A stretch of DNA of 64,000 bases from Calliopum simillimum. Taxonomy: Eukaryota; Arthropoda; Insecta; Diptera; Lauxaniidae. Positions 22,298-34,030 of this stretch are shown here, in pieces. A program made the translations under genes and the position numbers. The notes below the pieces were generated by a model that saw only the letters and a program-made list of their open reading frames with translations, searched no databases and was not told the DNA's origin. The stretch covers positions 43,932,101 through 43,996,100 of the forward strand of contig OX638371.1 in NCBI GenBank assembly GCA_951812925.1, written 5' to 3'. Every line of letters starts with the position of its first letter. Within the stretch, counting starts at the first letter, position 1.

Positions 22298-22460
22298 AGT
22301 TCCAAAATTATTTCTCTCTCTCTTTGATTTCTTATGTATTATTCTCCACATAAGATGTTTTATATGTGGCCTTGCGTCTAGCTCCAAAGTTATTTCCGTC
22401 TCTCTTTGATTTCTCATGTATTATCCTCCATATAAGTTGTTATATATGTACATATATTAG
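22298..22460. repeat. two tandem copies of an 80 bp unit
   Basis: TCTTTGATTTCTTATGTATT and the CTCCACATAAG that follows recur 80 bp later with a few changes, together with the preceding TAGTTCCAAAATTATTTC / TAGCTCCAAAGTTATTTC. Confidence 0.7.
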
Positions 22461-22576
22461 GATGGGAAGAATATTTTTACCGGTATCATATTTGTACTGT
22501 ATAATGTACAGAAAATTCGTAATATTTATTTATTCACTTATTAAAATTTTTATTTATTCAATTTCAGTTTCATTAC

Positions 22577-22735
22577 ATGCGACCTGGTCTATGAAAAGGG
22601 TGCTTACGTGTCAAAAAAAAAATTTCCAATTTTTTGCCGATTCGCATAAATTGACCTTTAAAAGTTGGTTTCCAGTTGTTTTCACGAAATTTTTTTTTCC
22701 GCACGTAAGCCTCCTTTTCATAGACCAGGTCACAT
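22577..22735. mobile_element. 158 bp MITE
   Basis: GACCTGGTCTATGAAAAGGG, then GCTTACGTG, at the left is mirrored by CACGTAAGC and CCTTTTCATAGACCAGGTC at the right. The interior is about 90 bp. ACAT occurs on both outer sides and may be a target duplication. Confidence 0.7.
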
Positions 22736-22799
22736 ATGTAATTTAATTTAAAGGAAAATTTGAAGTTATGGTAAAAACCTATATGATGTTTGATGTTTT

Positions 22800-23210
22800 T
22801 GTGATGTTTAGTCCATCAACCCCCATTAATTTGTCATCTTCAACATTTTTTTCGAATGTACTAACCCCTTTTATCCACCCCTTAAGGGGGCTCCCATACA
22901 AAATTTTGACAAAAATGTGAAAAAAATTCCTCATTGCCGGGAGAGGAAAAAAATGTTCACTGACCCCCATTAACTTTTCCTCTTCAATATTTCTCTCAAG
23001 CAAACTACCCAATTTCTTCCACCCGTTAAGGGGGCTCCCATACAAAATGTTGATAAACATAAAAAAATATTTTTCTCTAGCATGCTTTTCTCTTTTTTTC
23101 CCCCTTTATAGGAGCTCCCATACAACATCGCGACGAATGGAGATCTTTCATATTGGCCCTATTCTCCTCCTAAGAGTTAAAGGAGAATACATTCATACAT
23201 ACATAGATAG
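22800..23210. repeat. diverged relatives of the hAT-foldback subunit, then a retroposon tail
   Basis: Two units about 130 bp apart carry CCTTAAGGGGGCTCCCATAC or GTTAAGGGGGCTCCCATACA with CAACCCCCATTAA-like blocks, as in the foldback at 48.2-49.8 kb. From 23133 the sequence matches the short retroposon seen at 14202, ending in a TACA/ATACAT run near 23190-23210. Confidence 0.6.
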
Positions 23211-24233
23211 AAATATCAGTTTTGTATGGAAGGCCCCTTAACCCCTTGAGACTGAAGCCTAGACCATTGTAGATATCTAAAAATTAACTTCGGACTAAGT
23301 TTTCTAGTGTTTAAATTAAGAAAAACTAGTAAGGGTGGTATCTTTGGCCTGGCCAAAAACTAAATACCCTACACTGCATTTCAAGTATATTATTAGCAGA
23401 GTTTAAGAACAAATTGCTTATATGGGGAGTGCCACGCCCTCGCCTCCGAGCTTACCATGAGTGTTTGAGTAAAATTCGGTTAGGTTTTCTTAAAAAAATC
23501 TTTCAGTATAGCATTTTGAAACTTTCGCTTATATGGGGGGTGCCACGCCCTCTAATCCTACTTCGTGTACTTTTAGCTCAGAGTTTGCAATTAATGTTCT
23601 TAGTGTTTGAGTGAAATTTGGTTGGATTATCTCAAAAAACACTTTCATTATATAATTTTGAAACTTTTGCTTATATGGGAGGTGCCACGCCCTCTTGTCC
23701 GAGTTTACCTAGATCTTGCGTATAGCTTGTATTTATAGATCTAAGTGTTTGAGTGTAATTTGGTTGGGTTATCTCAACGCTTTCCGTATAACATTTTGAA
23801 ACTTTTGTTTATATGGGAGGTGCCACGCCCTCTAGTCCGAATTCGCCTAGTTTTTGCTCAGAGCTTACACTTACTTTCCCTAGGATTTATGTGGATTTTG
23901 CTTATGTTATTGCAAATAATGCTCTTATTATTGCATTTTTAATATATTTTTGGGTGGTAGGCGTGTATGTTGACCGATTTCGCTCATTTTCAATCCCCCG
24001 AGCTAACTTTAACGACGGAGGCAGAATACCAAATTTCATTGAATTATGTTGCTCAGTTTTCCCAAAAAATGTATTTCCACACACAGCCAGCCACCCAGCA
24101 AGCCAGACAGATGGACATGGCTATATCAACTCAGGGGGCGACGCTGATGAAGAATATATATACTTTTCCACACCTACCACGCCTCCTTCTCTGCGTTACA
24201 AACGGAAAGACAAAATGAATATACCCTGGGTGT

Positions 24234-25617
24234 CACACTGGGCCTGAATAATTAACATTTACGAGTAAAATCTCAATGAAAACTGAATACGTACTTCGAT
24301 ATATTATTAATTCCTGATGAAAAATTCGTTGGATTCAAAATCCTATCTGTTCCTTTTACAAAGTTATGCTTATTTATTCATTTACACACACATTTTTCAC
24401 TTCCGCATAAAGAAGAAATGTATATATTAGGGTAGACCTCATCATTAACCGCATTTATTATTTCCTCATTGCTGTTGAAGACTCTCCCTCTCAAATTTTT
24501 TTTATTTTTGGAAATAACCAGAAGTCACAAGACCTGGGGAATAAGGTGCTGGACGTATTTCTTCGATGCCTTAAAGCGCAATAAAATCGGTAGTTTTTTC
24601 AGCAGTGTGCGCTGACGCATTTTCGTGATGTAGAAAGTAGAGGCGTAGCACCTTTTTTTGGCGTTTTCCCAATAAATTTTCGAAAACTTTTGGTAAACAG
24701 GTTTCAGTATACTTCTCAGCAGTAACCGTCTGAACTTTTTCCAAAAGAATAGCAGCTACAATTTTCTCTCTGGTGAAGTAAACTGACATCATTACTTTTG
24801 TTGCTGATTTTTTTTTGCTTTACTTTAACAGGTGGACTTGCACCTTTTGGGCTCATTACCGTGGATTGTTGTTTGATTTCATGATCGTACTTGTAAAACC
24901 ATTCTTTATCACCAGTTACAATTTTCTTGAAAGTGTTAGACTCCGTTTTTGAATTTTTCAAGAAAATACTTACCAAAACGCACACATGCCTCTTTTTGAG
25001 CATCACTTAAAATTCTAGGAACCCATCGTGCAGATTTCCAAGATCATTTTTTAATATTCGCGATACAGCCATGGCATTCAAGCCCAGTTCCTCAGCAATG
25101 ATTTTCTGGGTCAATCTTGGATCTTCATCAATTTTAGACTTCACCAGCGCTCCACTTGCATAATCAGTCGAAAATTTTGGACGGCCTTCTCGAGGTTCGT
25201 CCTCAACAGAAAAATTGCCTGTCTGGAATATTCGGAACCACTTTGAAGTAGTCACGAGGGATGGCGCATTAACTTCAAATGCTATTTGGCATTCACTAAA
25301 TATTTCCACAGGCTTGAGCTTACGTCGAAATCCAAAAAGAATAGCAAACCGAATCTCTTGTTGCGTTGGGACTGAAATATCTGCTGACATTGTTTCACGA
25401 ATTTTACGTTTTCTTCTCTCCATTTTGACCGATCTTTCTGAAAATTGAAATGATACATCATAAGACTATAAAAAATAGTACGCAACTATTTGATTTACTA
25501 AAAATGTATAACATGACACCTACTAAGCGAACTTTTGTTAGGCCCTCCGTATCGAAGTACGTATTCAGTTTTCATTGAGATTTTACTCGTACCTGCTACT
25601 TATTCAGACCCAGTGTG
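24234..25617 (-). mobile_element. mariner element with dead transposase
   Basis: The ends are CACACTGGGCCTGAATAA and, inverted, CACACTGGGTCTGAATAA. Long terminal repeats of about 68 bp run on to CATTGAGATTTTACTCG-type sequence. Both flanks read GTGT instead of the expected TA. A 4 bp loss in a CAC repeat at the left end would restore a TA site, because the empty sequence is GGGTGTAGGG. Confidence 0.85.
24500..25423 (-). pseudogene. mariner transposase, frameshifted
   Basis: On the minus strand: N-terminal HTH with IRFAILFGFRRKLKPVEI and SKWFRIFQTGNFSVEDEPRE, then a second HTH ending LGLNAMAVSRILKND (25423-25020). In another frame follow VSIFLKNSKTESN and IVTGDKEWFYKYD with the first catalytic aspartate. 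After a further shift come ETCLPKVFENLLGK and HHENASAHTA. The second catalytic aspartate is replaced by glutamate. In the final motif, SPGLVTSGYF, the aspartates of SPDLAPCDFF are also gone. The protein would normally cut and paste the element at TA sites. At least two shifts, a stop and lost catalytic residues make it inactive. Confidence 0.85.
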
Positions 25618-25633
25618 GTGTAGGGTATAAAAA

Positions 25634-27300
25634 AACGGAAAATGTCATCGTGTTCATCAGACAAAAATCTTCAAGAACCTTGGTTTGTACAAAAATAGCA
25701 TGACTATAGATGGCTTTATTAGCAATAAAACCATTAATATTTATTAGTCGTATAAAAACGTTAAGACTCATTTTGGAAAGATAACTGCATAGAATACGTT
25801 GATTTACTTAGCTACTTTATAGCTGCTTCAACTAATTTTAAGGCTTAAAAAGAATAAAAATGATGAAAAAAGGCTTTTTTCAACTTTAGGGCTAGGAAGT
25901 TACCTTTAATATTGGGTCTACAACTAAAAAGTTCGTTGTTTATGCTGAAAAAAAAAAAATGTAAAGTTTAAATTACACGAAAAAACAAAAATTTTTCGTA
26001 AGTTCGAAAGTTTTGGGAAGTTGTGAAACACATTACATAGAGAGATGCTCAGAATACGTGTTTACTTAATGAATTTTAGCGAAATAGTGAGGTTGTATTG
26101 AGAAACAATTTTGACGTTTATAACCGAACGTCATACTTTAGAATTATGACGGAGATGGCGATATCTCACAACACCCCAACGTCCCCTACTGCTTATTTGA
26201 TTTACATACTAGGTTGGAATTAAATTAGCCGGAATTAGAAAAGATCACTTTAAAAGTTGAGAATAGGGTAGCTTAAGTTTTCCGCTAAATGTCAAATTGG
26301 AACATTGTATTCATGCATTTTTAAAATTTAAACTACAATTGGATTATTATTATTTATTTATTTTAATTTTTTTTTTTTTGAGTTCGTACAACAATGTATT
26401 ATCTGAGCTTCTCTAACGAACTCACCGTCGCATTCTGCGAAATTCAAATTTTGTAAGTGCCGTTATACTATTTTTATTGATAAAATTTGTTTAGGAACAC
26501 TTAAAAATATAGAAATGTGCATTTTGTTTCTCCAAAATATTTAAAACCGTTTGACAAAGCTCACTCGAAGTCACTTTTTTGTAACGTAATTGAAAATTTG
26601 TTTGCGTGATCAATTTTGGTCGCAAAGTTTTAAGTGTTGATAAATAGTGTTTGGCAAATAGTTAGAACAAATTTTAAAATGGAGCATATTGAGATAGGTA
26701 AGCGTTAATGACTTTATTCAAAAAAGTTGTAAATTTTTCTTTTTATCATATAAAAAAGAGCCATTTGTGAACTAACCCTAGAACAGTTGCGACTAATATA
26801 AAGTTTTAACTTTATGTAGGCTTTTAAAAAATCGGATACGTTCGACTAACCATACTAAACAAGATATGAATAAACCAATATTTTGTGAGTTCATTTCAGT
26901 TTAGATCCATTCAGAATTTTGTTCGACTTGCGAGTAATACTATTTTTTCTAGGTTACTTATTATATAAAAATTTGGTAATGTTTTTTTGTCTGGCCTTTA
27001 TTGGCTCGGAAACTATTCACCTGATTTTGATGATATTTTCAAAGCGTACTAGAATCGCTTAGAAGAAGATCATGGACTAGAAAAATGGACGGTGCAACGC
27101 CCTCTTCTTTACACAATTCGTCACACCTCTGAAACGGTTTGAGACAGTATAAGGAAATTTGGTACAGATGTGAAGAGCATTAATATTCAAAAAATGGGCG
27201 GAATCACGCTCCTTAAAAACACAACTAGTCATGTCTCCGAAACTATTCTTATTAGTACTATTATTATTAGTACCATTTACTGTTAAAATACAGGCTTAAA
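25634..27300. other. AT-rich stretch without a recognisable gene
   Basis: It contains a possible start exon, ATGGAGCATATTGAGATAG followed by GTAAGC, at about 26679. Around 27080-27220 there are two GGGCG(T/G)-type motifs, in degenerate form, of the kind seen in the tandem units elsewhere. Nothing else is recognised. Confidence 0.4.
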
Positions 27301-27309
27301 AAAATGCAC

Positions 27310-27890
27310 ACGTATTTCTTGAATGATTCTAAGCATTTTATGCCTAGTACACTTTTTTCGTAAGATACCTTCCTCTTCAGTAAACAAAGAGTTTGGCCTG
27401 CCGCGTACATAACTCTCATCTAGCGACCGAATCCCATCTTGAATCATACAACATTTCAAAGCTTATAAATTATGCTTTAATTTAAAGTACTTTTAAAAAA
27501 AATTTGAGTGGGTTTTTTTTTTAAAAAATTCAAAAGTATTTTTAAGTTTGAAAAATTTTGGTGCAAAAAATTTTTTTCACCAAGTAATATTTTTTTATAA
27601 AAATAACGCTTAAAAATGAATTGGACCCGTTGCTTACATATATCAATTTACAAACTTAGGTGTTAGCTACAAATTTTTGAAAAAACACCCTTTTCATGAA
27701 AATGACTAAAAACGCTAACTCCAACACCCCGTATTTTAACAACAAATAATACTAAAACCAAATCCCGGATTATTGTTCTTGCACACCGGATCTACCATAT
27801 TGCGAAATTTGAGCGAAATCGGAGACAAAAAAATTTCCAGCTGGTACGCTTGGCGTGTTTTGCTTCATATAAAGAGCATCAGGACAAATA
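27310..27890 (+). repeat. dispersed repeat, copy 1
   Basis: The stretch from TATTTCTTGAATGATTCTAA to CATATTGCGAAATTTGAGCG matches 52520-53079 in the same direction. There are scattered substitutions and an indel near 27420. No ends or coding capacity were identified. Confidence 0.7.
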
Positions 27891-28260
27891 ATATTCACAG
27901 GACAAAAATTAGAAAAATACCCGTTCCCATTTTATTTTTTTGCTCGAAAGAGTTAATGTTCACGAAAGGGTTAATTTTTCTAAAAATTTTTTGAAATTAT
28001 TCTTACTTATCCCTTTGCTGCAGTTATTGGTTGAAATAATACCAAACTTTCGCTTTTATTAATTTCGCACAGAAAAACTAGTCACTGATTCAAAATCCTT
28101 AAAAGCTGGCCAAAAGTCGAAATCATTATATTTTCGCTGATTATGAATCTGATGTAAGATTTTTTAAAAAGAAAATGCGGATTCAAATTGGGGGATGATT
28201 TGCATAAATATTCAACCAAATTCAACAAAAAAACTTGTAAGGGTGTAACCTTTGGCCTGG

Positions 28261-29438
28261 CACGGCGCACAGTGGGGCAAGGAGCTCTCATATGTGGCAT
28301 CAAATAAACGGAGCGATGCACTGCAACCAAATTACATATACATACTAAGGGTGGATCATTTAAGCTTCCAACAAAATTTGGTCGAATTTGAACAAGAGGG
28401 CGTGGCACCTTCCATATAAGCCAAATCTTAAAAACTCTATACTGATGGTACTATCTGAGATAATCAAACCAAATTTCGTACACTTTCTACCAATAGTATA
28501 GGTAAACTCTGGTAGGAAAATTTGCGAATTCGGATAAGAGCGCGTGGTACCACCCATACAATCAAAGTCTTACAAGCTATACTGAGGGTACTATCTGAGA
28601 TAATCAAATCAAATTTCGTACACTTGCTACCAGTAGTATAGGTAAACTCTAGTAGTAAAATTAGCAAATTCAGACAAGATGGCGTGGTACCTCCCATACA
28701 AGCAAAATCTTGAAAACTCTATATTGAGAGTGCTTTCTGAGATAATCGAAGCAAATTTGGTACAATTGCTACGAATAGTAAAGGTCAGCTCTGATAGGAA
28801 AATTAGAGACACGCTTTCAGCTATTTTGACCAATATTGGGACTTGAAATGAGATAATTTCTTACCTAAGTGCTCGTGATGATTACATGTCCTCTTTTCCA
28901 TCTGTTTTAACAAAAAACCGAACTTCGTAGCACATCAAATTTTTTTCCAGATTCTGTTTACTTATCATTCAAATGATATATAAAAAAATTTTCGCTCGTG
29001 ACTCCTCGACTAAATTTTGAGATAACCCCTTTTCCAATTGGGCAATTTTCCCATATATAAAAAAAAATATTTATTTTATTCGTTAAATTTGGTTCAAGTA
29101 CTTGAATGCCCCAATCTTTTGCTTTAAAACCTAATTTAAATTATGTTTATATCTTCATGCTTCTAAGAGATATCGTAGACCGATATATTGGCAAAACGGA
29201 TTTTTTGCACTTTTGTGTCTTTTTGGGTTAGGATATCTTTGAAAAAAAACAAAATAACATAATTTAAATTTGGTTTTAAAGGCAAAGATTAGGACTCTCA
29301 AGTACCTTACCAGATTTAACGAAATTAAAATTTCTTTCACATTTTAAACATGTTCAACGAACCGATAAGTAAACAGAATCTGGAAAAAAATTTGATGTGC
29401 TACGACGTTCGATTTGAAACGGGTTAAGGTACGCCGTG
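28261..29438. mobile_element. 1178 bp element with CACGGCG ends and 4 bp target duplication
   Basis: The left end CACGGCGCAC and right end GTACGCCGTG are near-inverses. CTGG flanks both sides (28257-28260 and 29439-29442), and the uninterrupted H-family sequence GGCCTGGCCAAAC is the empty site. The interior has three tandem units of about 152 bp (28375-28810). These carry GGCGTGGYACC and a CTATACTGAGGGTACTATC motif. A long inverted repeat follows (28919-29410). There is no transposase. Confidence 0.7.
28919..29410. repeat. long inverted repeat inside the CACGGCG element
   Basis: CGAACTTCGTAGCACATCAA at the left and GATGTGCTACGACGTTCG at the right close a palindrome. Its arms can be followed inward (CAGATTCTGTTTACTTATC, TTCGTTAAATTTGG, AATTTAAATTATGTT) to a centre near 29180. 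The arms are imperfect, with indels. Confidence 0.75.
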
Positions 29439-30351
29439 CTGGCCAAACATTAAATACAATACACTGCAGTATTTTGAAAATATGCTTATATGAGAGGTGC
29501 CATGCCTTCTTGTCCGAGTTCACCCAGTTTTTGCTCAGAGCTTGCATTTATAATTCTTAGTGTCTCAGTGAAATTTGGTTGGATTATCTCAAAAAACGTT
29601 TTCAGTATAGCGCTTTGAAGCTTTTGCTAAAATGGGAGGTGCCACGGCCTCATGTCCGATTTCATCCAGTTTTTGTTGAGAGCTTGCATTTAAACGTTAG
29701 TTCTTAGTGTCTTAGTGAAATTTGGTTGGATTATCTCAAAAAACGTTTTCAGTATAGCGTTTTGAAGCTTTTGCTTATATGGGAGGTGCCACGCCCTCTT
29801 TTCCAATTTCACCCAGTTTTTGTTGAGAGTTTGCTTGTATAATTCTTAGTATCGGAGTAAAATTTAGTTCCATTATCTCAAAAACCGCTTTCAGTATAGC
29901 GTTTTGAATCTTTTGTAAATATGTGAGGTGCCACACCCTCTTATCCGAATTTTTCCAGTTTTTGCTCAGAGCTTGCAGTTACAATTCGTAGTATTTATGT
30001 GTATTTTGGTTGCATTTTCGTGAAAAATACTCATAAAGTTGCACTTTGAATACTTTTTTTTGTATAGGTGGTAGGCGTATCCGTTGACCGATTTCGCTCA
30101 TTTTCAATCCCACGAGCTAACTTTGATGACTGATGAGGCAGTGTACCAAATAACATTGAATTATCTTGCACAGTTTCCCCAAAAAATGTATTTCCACGCA
30201 CAGCCAACCTGCCAGACAGACGGACATAGCTTTATCGACTCAGGAGGTGACGCTGATCAAGAATATATATACTTTTCTACAATATATCTCCCACGCCTTC
30301 TCTGCGCTACAAACAAGGACAAAGTGAATATACCCTGGTTGTAGGCTATAA

Positions 30352-30685
30352 TTACTCGGGGGTTTTTAGGGTCACTGATTACGAATCTGATATTAGATTT
30401 CTAAAAAACAATATTCCGACTCGAAATGGGAAAAAATAACAATTTCACAATTTTTATCTTATTTAAAAATTTATATCAAAACTTTAACTTTGCAACGTTA
30501 AATTGATCTGCATAAAAATGGGTTTTCGATTCCTTTATTATGAAGTATAAGCTATATAATTTATAAAAATTTTATCATTTCGGGCGAACACGTATTGAAA
30601 CTTGGAAAGCAATATGAGTTAAATTTCCCTATGTGCATCTTAGAAAAGTTCGTGTCAAACAAAAAAGGCCAAAAAGGCACCTCAG
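30352..30685. other. AT-rich spacer between two Helentron-type copies
   Basis: No recognisable gene, repeat end or structure. Confidence 0.4.
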
Positions 30686-31470
30686 TTTTTATACCCTACA
30701 CCCAGGGTATATTCACTTTGTCCTTCCGTTTGTAACGCAGAGAAGGAGGCGTGGCAGATATAGAAAAGTATATATATTCTTGATCAGAGTCACCTCCTGA
30801 GTCGATATAGCCATGTCCGTCTGTCTGGCTGGCTGGCTGTGTGTTGAAATACACTTTTTGGGAAAACTGAGCAAGATAATTCAATGAAATTTCGTACCTC
30901 CGTCGTCAAAGATAGCTCGGGGGATTGAAAATGAGCGAAATCGGTCAATAGACACGCCTACCGCCCATACAAAATATATATTCAAAATTCAATTTTAGGA
31001 GTATTTTTCACGACAATGCAACCAAAATACACTTAAACACTACGCATTGTAAGTGTAAACTCTAAAAAAAAAACTGAGCGAATTCGGAAAAGAGGGCGTG
31101 GCACCTCCCATATAAGCAAAAGCTTCAAAACGCTATACTGAAAGCGTTTTTTGAGATATTCAAACCCAATTTGACTCAGACACTTAGAATTATAAATGAA
31201 AGCTCCTATCAAAAATTAGGTGAAATCGGACAATGGGGCGTGGCACCCCCCATACAAGCAAATGTTTCAAAATGCTATACTGAAAGAGTTTTTTGAGATA
31301 ATCCAACCAAATTTCACTCAGACACTAAAAACTATAAATGCAAGCTCTGTACAAAAACTGAGTGAACTCGGAGAAGAGGGCGTGGGACCTCCCATATATG
31401 CAGAATTTTTAAAATACTGCAGTGTAGGGTATTTACTTTTTGGCCAGGCCAAAAGTTACACCCTTACTAG
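30686..31470 (+). mobile_element. Helentron-type element, copy H4
   Basis: Complete by structure. It has the head TTTTTATACCCTACACCC, the microsatellite at about 30813-30842 and about two and a half tandem units. It ends with GTGTAGGGTATTTAC, the hairpin TTGGCCAGGCCAA and terminal CTAG at 31470. Confidence 0.85.
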
Positions 31471-32009
31471 TTTTATATGTGTTAGAAAAGGTTTCAATCT
31501 TCTTAAACCAAAAAAAATATTGGCGGTAAATCGTGGTACAAATTAGTTCTGGGCTTTTTCATAACCATTGCTAACTAATTTTGTGAAATAATTTGATTTT
31601 TAATTTAACCACAATTATCAAAAAAGTATAATCTTTTGCAAGTCTTGAGTTAAGAGGTTCGGTAGTACTCTCTTTTACGAAGAGATTCCATATTCAAACA
31701 TTGAAATCGGTTCAGTTTTTGCATAACCAAACAATTTTTTCAGTGAACACTTAATTTTTACTTTCAAATCACAGAATTTTGCGTCTGAGAAGCGTACTTT
31801 TGGAGAGATCCCAAGAGCGTTGTAGGAATGCCTGGATCTTTCTTATCGATTTTTTAGGTCTATTAATATCAGTTAGACAATGCAGTCCATAAAAAGTTAA
31901 TTTAAAACAACTTTTTTCGACTTTTGGCCAGATTTTAAGGATTTTTAACCATTGTGCGTCGGTGTGAACATTACAATCCAAGCAAGAAAAATATTAAATC
32001 AAACTGTCG
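31471..32009. other. AT-rich spacer
   Basis: No gene recognised; short frames only. Confidence 0.4.
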
Positions 32010-32934
32010 CACAGTGGTCCGAAAGGCTAATCTAGATGGAATACAGTCATAACTCCGGTTTGGAAGCAGCTTAGAAGCCTGAAATTTTCAGCAATGAAAT
32101 ATATTATAGAAAGGGTACTTCACAATAAAAATGGACGGTATACGTCAAGTGGGCGTGGCGCGACTTCTACATGGTAGTAGGTAGAGACCCGATTTTTTAG
32201 GGTTTTACTTTATTATGGAAACAGTACTTTACATCAAAATGAACGGTGTACGTCAAGTGGGCGTGGCACATGCCTTCTTCGTTTTTTCACTGATTTGAAG
32301 TTTAGTGAAAAAAAAAAAATTTTTAAAATTAAAAAATTATTTTTTATTTACTTAATCATCAATTAAACAATTACAATCTACCTGAATAATTTTCAAACAT
32401 CTTTCCTCGCTTCTTGTTAAATTACCCATTATAAAGCTATTTCCGTGTAATAAGTGTGTAACCTAAAAATGCAATAAAAATTGAAGGGGCACCTAGGGGC
32501 AGCTAATTTTTTCTTCATTATTTACATGACAATTCATATATAAGAGAAACATAAACAGTTTTGCAATATCGATCAATATGGGTATTTAAAAGTTTAACTA
32601 AACTTTGGGCTACACAAAAAAGTAGTACAAAAACAATACACTTTTTACATTAATTTTTTCTCCCCAAAAAATATTTTAATTGAACACATATTTACAGTAA
32701 AAGTTCACTCACACGATACTGCTTAAAATAGACTGTGGTCTTATAATAACTGCATTGATGCAATTGCTTATGTTTCGATCAACATGCCAAAAAAAATAAT
32801 GCGTAAATGTAAACAAACAATATACCGTTATGAACTGTGGTCAATTCTCAATCAACTAGTAAAAAAGTTTCATGCTTTTGAAAAACTAGAAAATTGACTT
32901 TATTCCATCTAGATTGACCTTTCGGACCACTGTG
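32010..32934. mobile_element. Transib-like non-autonomous element
   Basis: The left end CACAGTGGTCCGAAAGG, then TCTAGATGGAATA, and the inverse right end (TATTCCATCTAGA, CCTTTCGGACCACTGTG) are flanked by TGTCG on both sides (32005-32009 and 32935-32939). A CACAGTG terminus with a 5 bp target duplication is the known signature of Transib, the superfamily related to RAG1. The 925 bp interior has no transposase. It carries two units with CGTCAAGTGGGCGTGGC about 95 bp apart. Confidence 0.75.
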
Positions 32935-33066
32935 TGTCGTGAACTCAATAAAAAAAAGTTTTCAAATACCGCGTGTTTTTGAACTTTCAGATTAGAATAT
33001 CTCAAAAATCATACGTGATAGAGCAGTTCTGAAACCGGATTCAGCATTTACATATAAATATTTATG

Positions 33067-33762
33067 TTTTTATACCCTACACCGAGGGTATATTCACTTT
33101 GTCCTTCCGCAGAGAAGGAGGCGTGGCAGATATAGAAAAGTATATATATTCTTGATCAGCGTCACCTCCTGAGTCGATATAGCCATGTCGTTCTGTCTGG
33201 CTGGCTGTGTGTGGAAATACATCTTTTGGGAAAACTGAGCAAGATAATTTAATGAAATTTGGTACACTGCCTCCGTCATCAAAGCTAGCTCGTGGGATTG
33301 AAAATGAGCGAAATCGGTCAACGGACACGCCTACCGCCCATACAAAAAATATATTCAAAATGCAACTTTAGAAGTGTTTTTCACGACAATGCAACCAAAA
33401 AAGACATACACACTACGAATTGTAAGCACAAGCTCTGAGCGAATACTGTGCGAATTCGGGCAAAAGGGCGTGGCTCCGCTCTTCCGCGAAAGCTTCAAAA
33501 CGCTGTACTGAAAGCTAATTGAAATAAATTTTACTCAGGCACTAAGGACTATAAACGCAAGCACCCAACAAAAATTGGGTGAAATCGGACAAGAGAGCGT
33601 GGCTCCTCCTATATAAGTAAAAGCTTCAAAACGCTATACTGAAACCGTTTTTTGAGATGATCCAACCAAATTTCATTTAGACACTAAGAACTATAAATTT
33701 TCAAAATACTGCAGTGTAGGGTATTTAATGTTTGGCCAGGCCAAAGGTTACACCCTTGCTTG
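33067..33762 (+). mobile_element. Helentron-type element, copy H5
   Basis: Head with ATACCCTACACCGAGGG, microsatellite near 33193, two tandem units, GTGTAGGGTATTTAATG, the hairpin TTGGCCAGGCCAA and a terminal CTTG instead of CTAG. Confidence 0.8.
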
Positions 33763-34030
33763 AGGTTACGACTATTCGATTTAAATTCTTTCCTGCCTAT
33801 TGTGATTATAAATACTAAAGGCAGACATTTTGTATGAAACTAGCCAAATTTACGTTATACTTTCATAATAACAAAATACCAAGTTACGTTATACTGAAAA
33901 GTTAGTCACAAAACTGTTCATAAAAAAACTCGATGCAATAAAATTTGTTCAAAACTTCAAATAGTTGGTTTTGATTTTCTAGATCATTTTTATTGTTGCT
34001 GTATTAGAGATCAGCGAATGAAAAGTATAA

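Larger units (their letters stand above)
20470..22300 (+). pseudogene. Gypsy-type LTR retrotransposon pol relic, split by an insertion
   Basis: 20500-20787 encodes an RT core with HIFSKIGLMRAYHQIQM, ITTPFGMYEFVRMTFGL and, after a one-base shift in a T run, VLVYLDDILVAS with the YLDD catalytic box. The frame resumes exactly at 22033 (DLQHLKAVFHRLEEFGL, then KCLFG and KFVGMVNYYHRYIPKLAE). The two halves rejoin in frame across the inserted 1.24 kb element. Protease, RNase H, integrase and LTRs are not visible. A stop lies near 20490. This is a relic of an endogenous retroelement and cannot function. Confidence 0.8.
23326..25633 (-). mobile_element. Helentron-type element, copy H2, carrying a mariner
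   Basis: Inverted relative to H1. It starts with CTAGTAAGGG, has TTGGCCTGGCCAA, about four tandem units (each with GCCACGCCCTC) and the microsatellite near 24088. The 5' terminus GTGTAGGGTATAAAAA lies at 25618-25633. The mariner at 24234-25617 separates the last 16 bases from the rest. Confidence 0.8.
28234..30351 (-). mobile_element. Helentron-type element, copy H3, split by a CACGGCG-ended insertion
   Basis: The 3' terminus (CTTGTAAGGGTGTAACC, then TTTGGCCTGG) lies at 28234-28260. The rest resumes at 29439 with CTGGCCAAACATTAAATACA and runs through five tandem units with GGTGCCACGCCCTC-like motifs. It ends at the head near 30351 (ATACCCTGGTTGTAGGC). The hairpin itself is cut in two by the insertion. 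Confidence 0.75.

Noticed and set aside
23813..24247. 144-codon frame across a Helentron copy
   Set aside because: Translations of the conserved head recur in every copy (at 3.7, 30.1, 33.2, 34.4, 35.4 and 41.2 kb) with frame changes. There is no purifying pattern and the element is non-coding.
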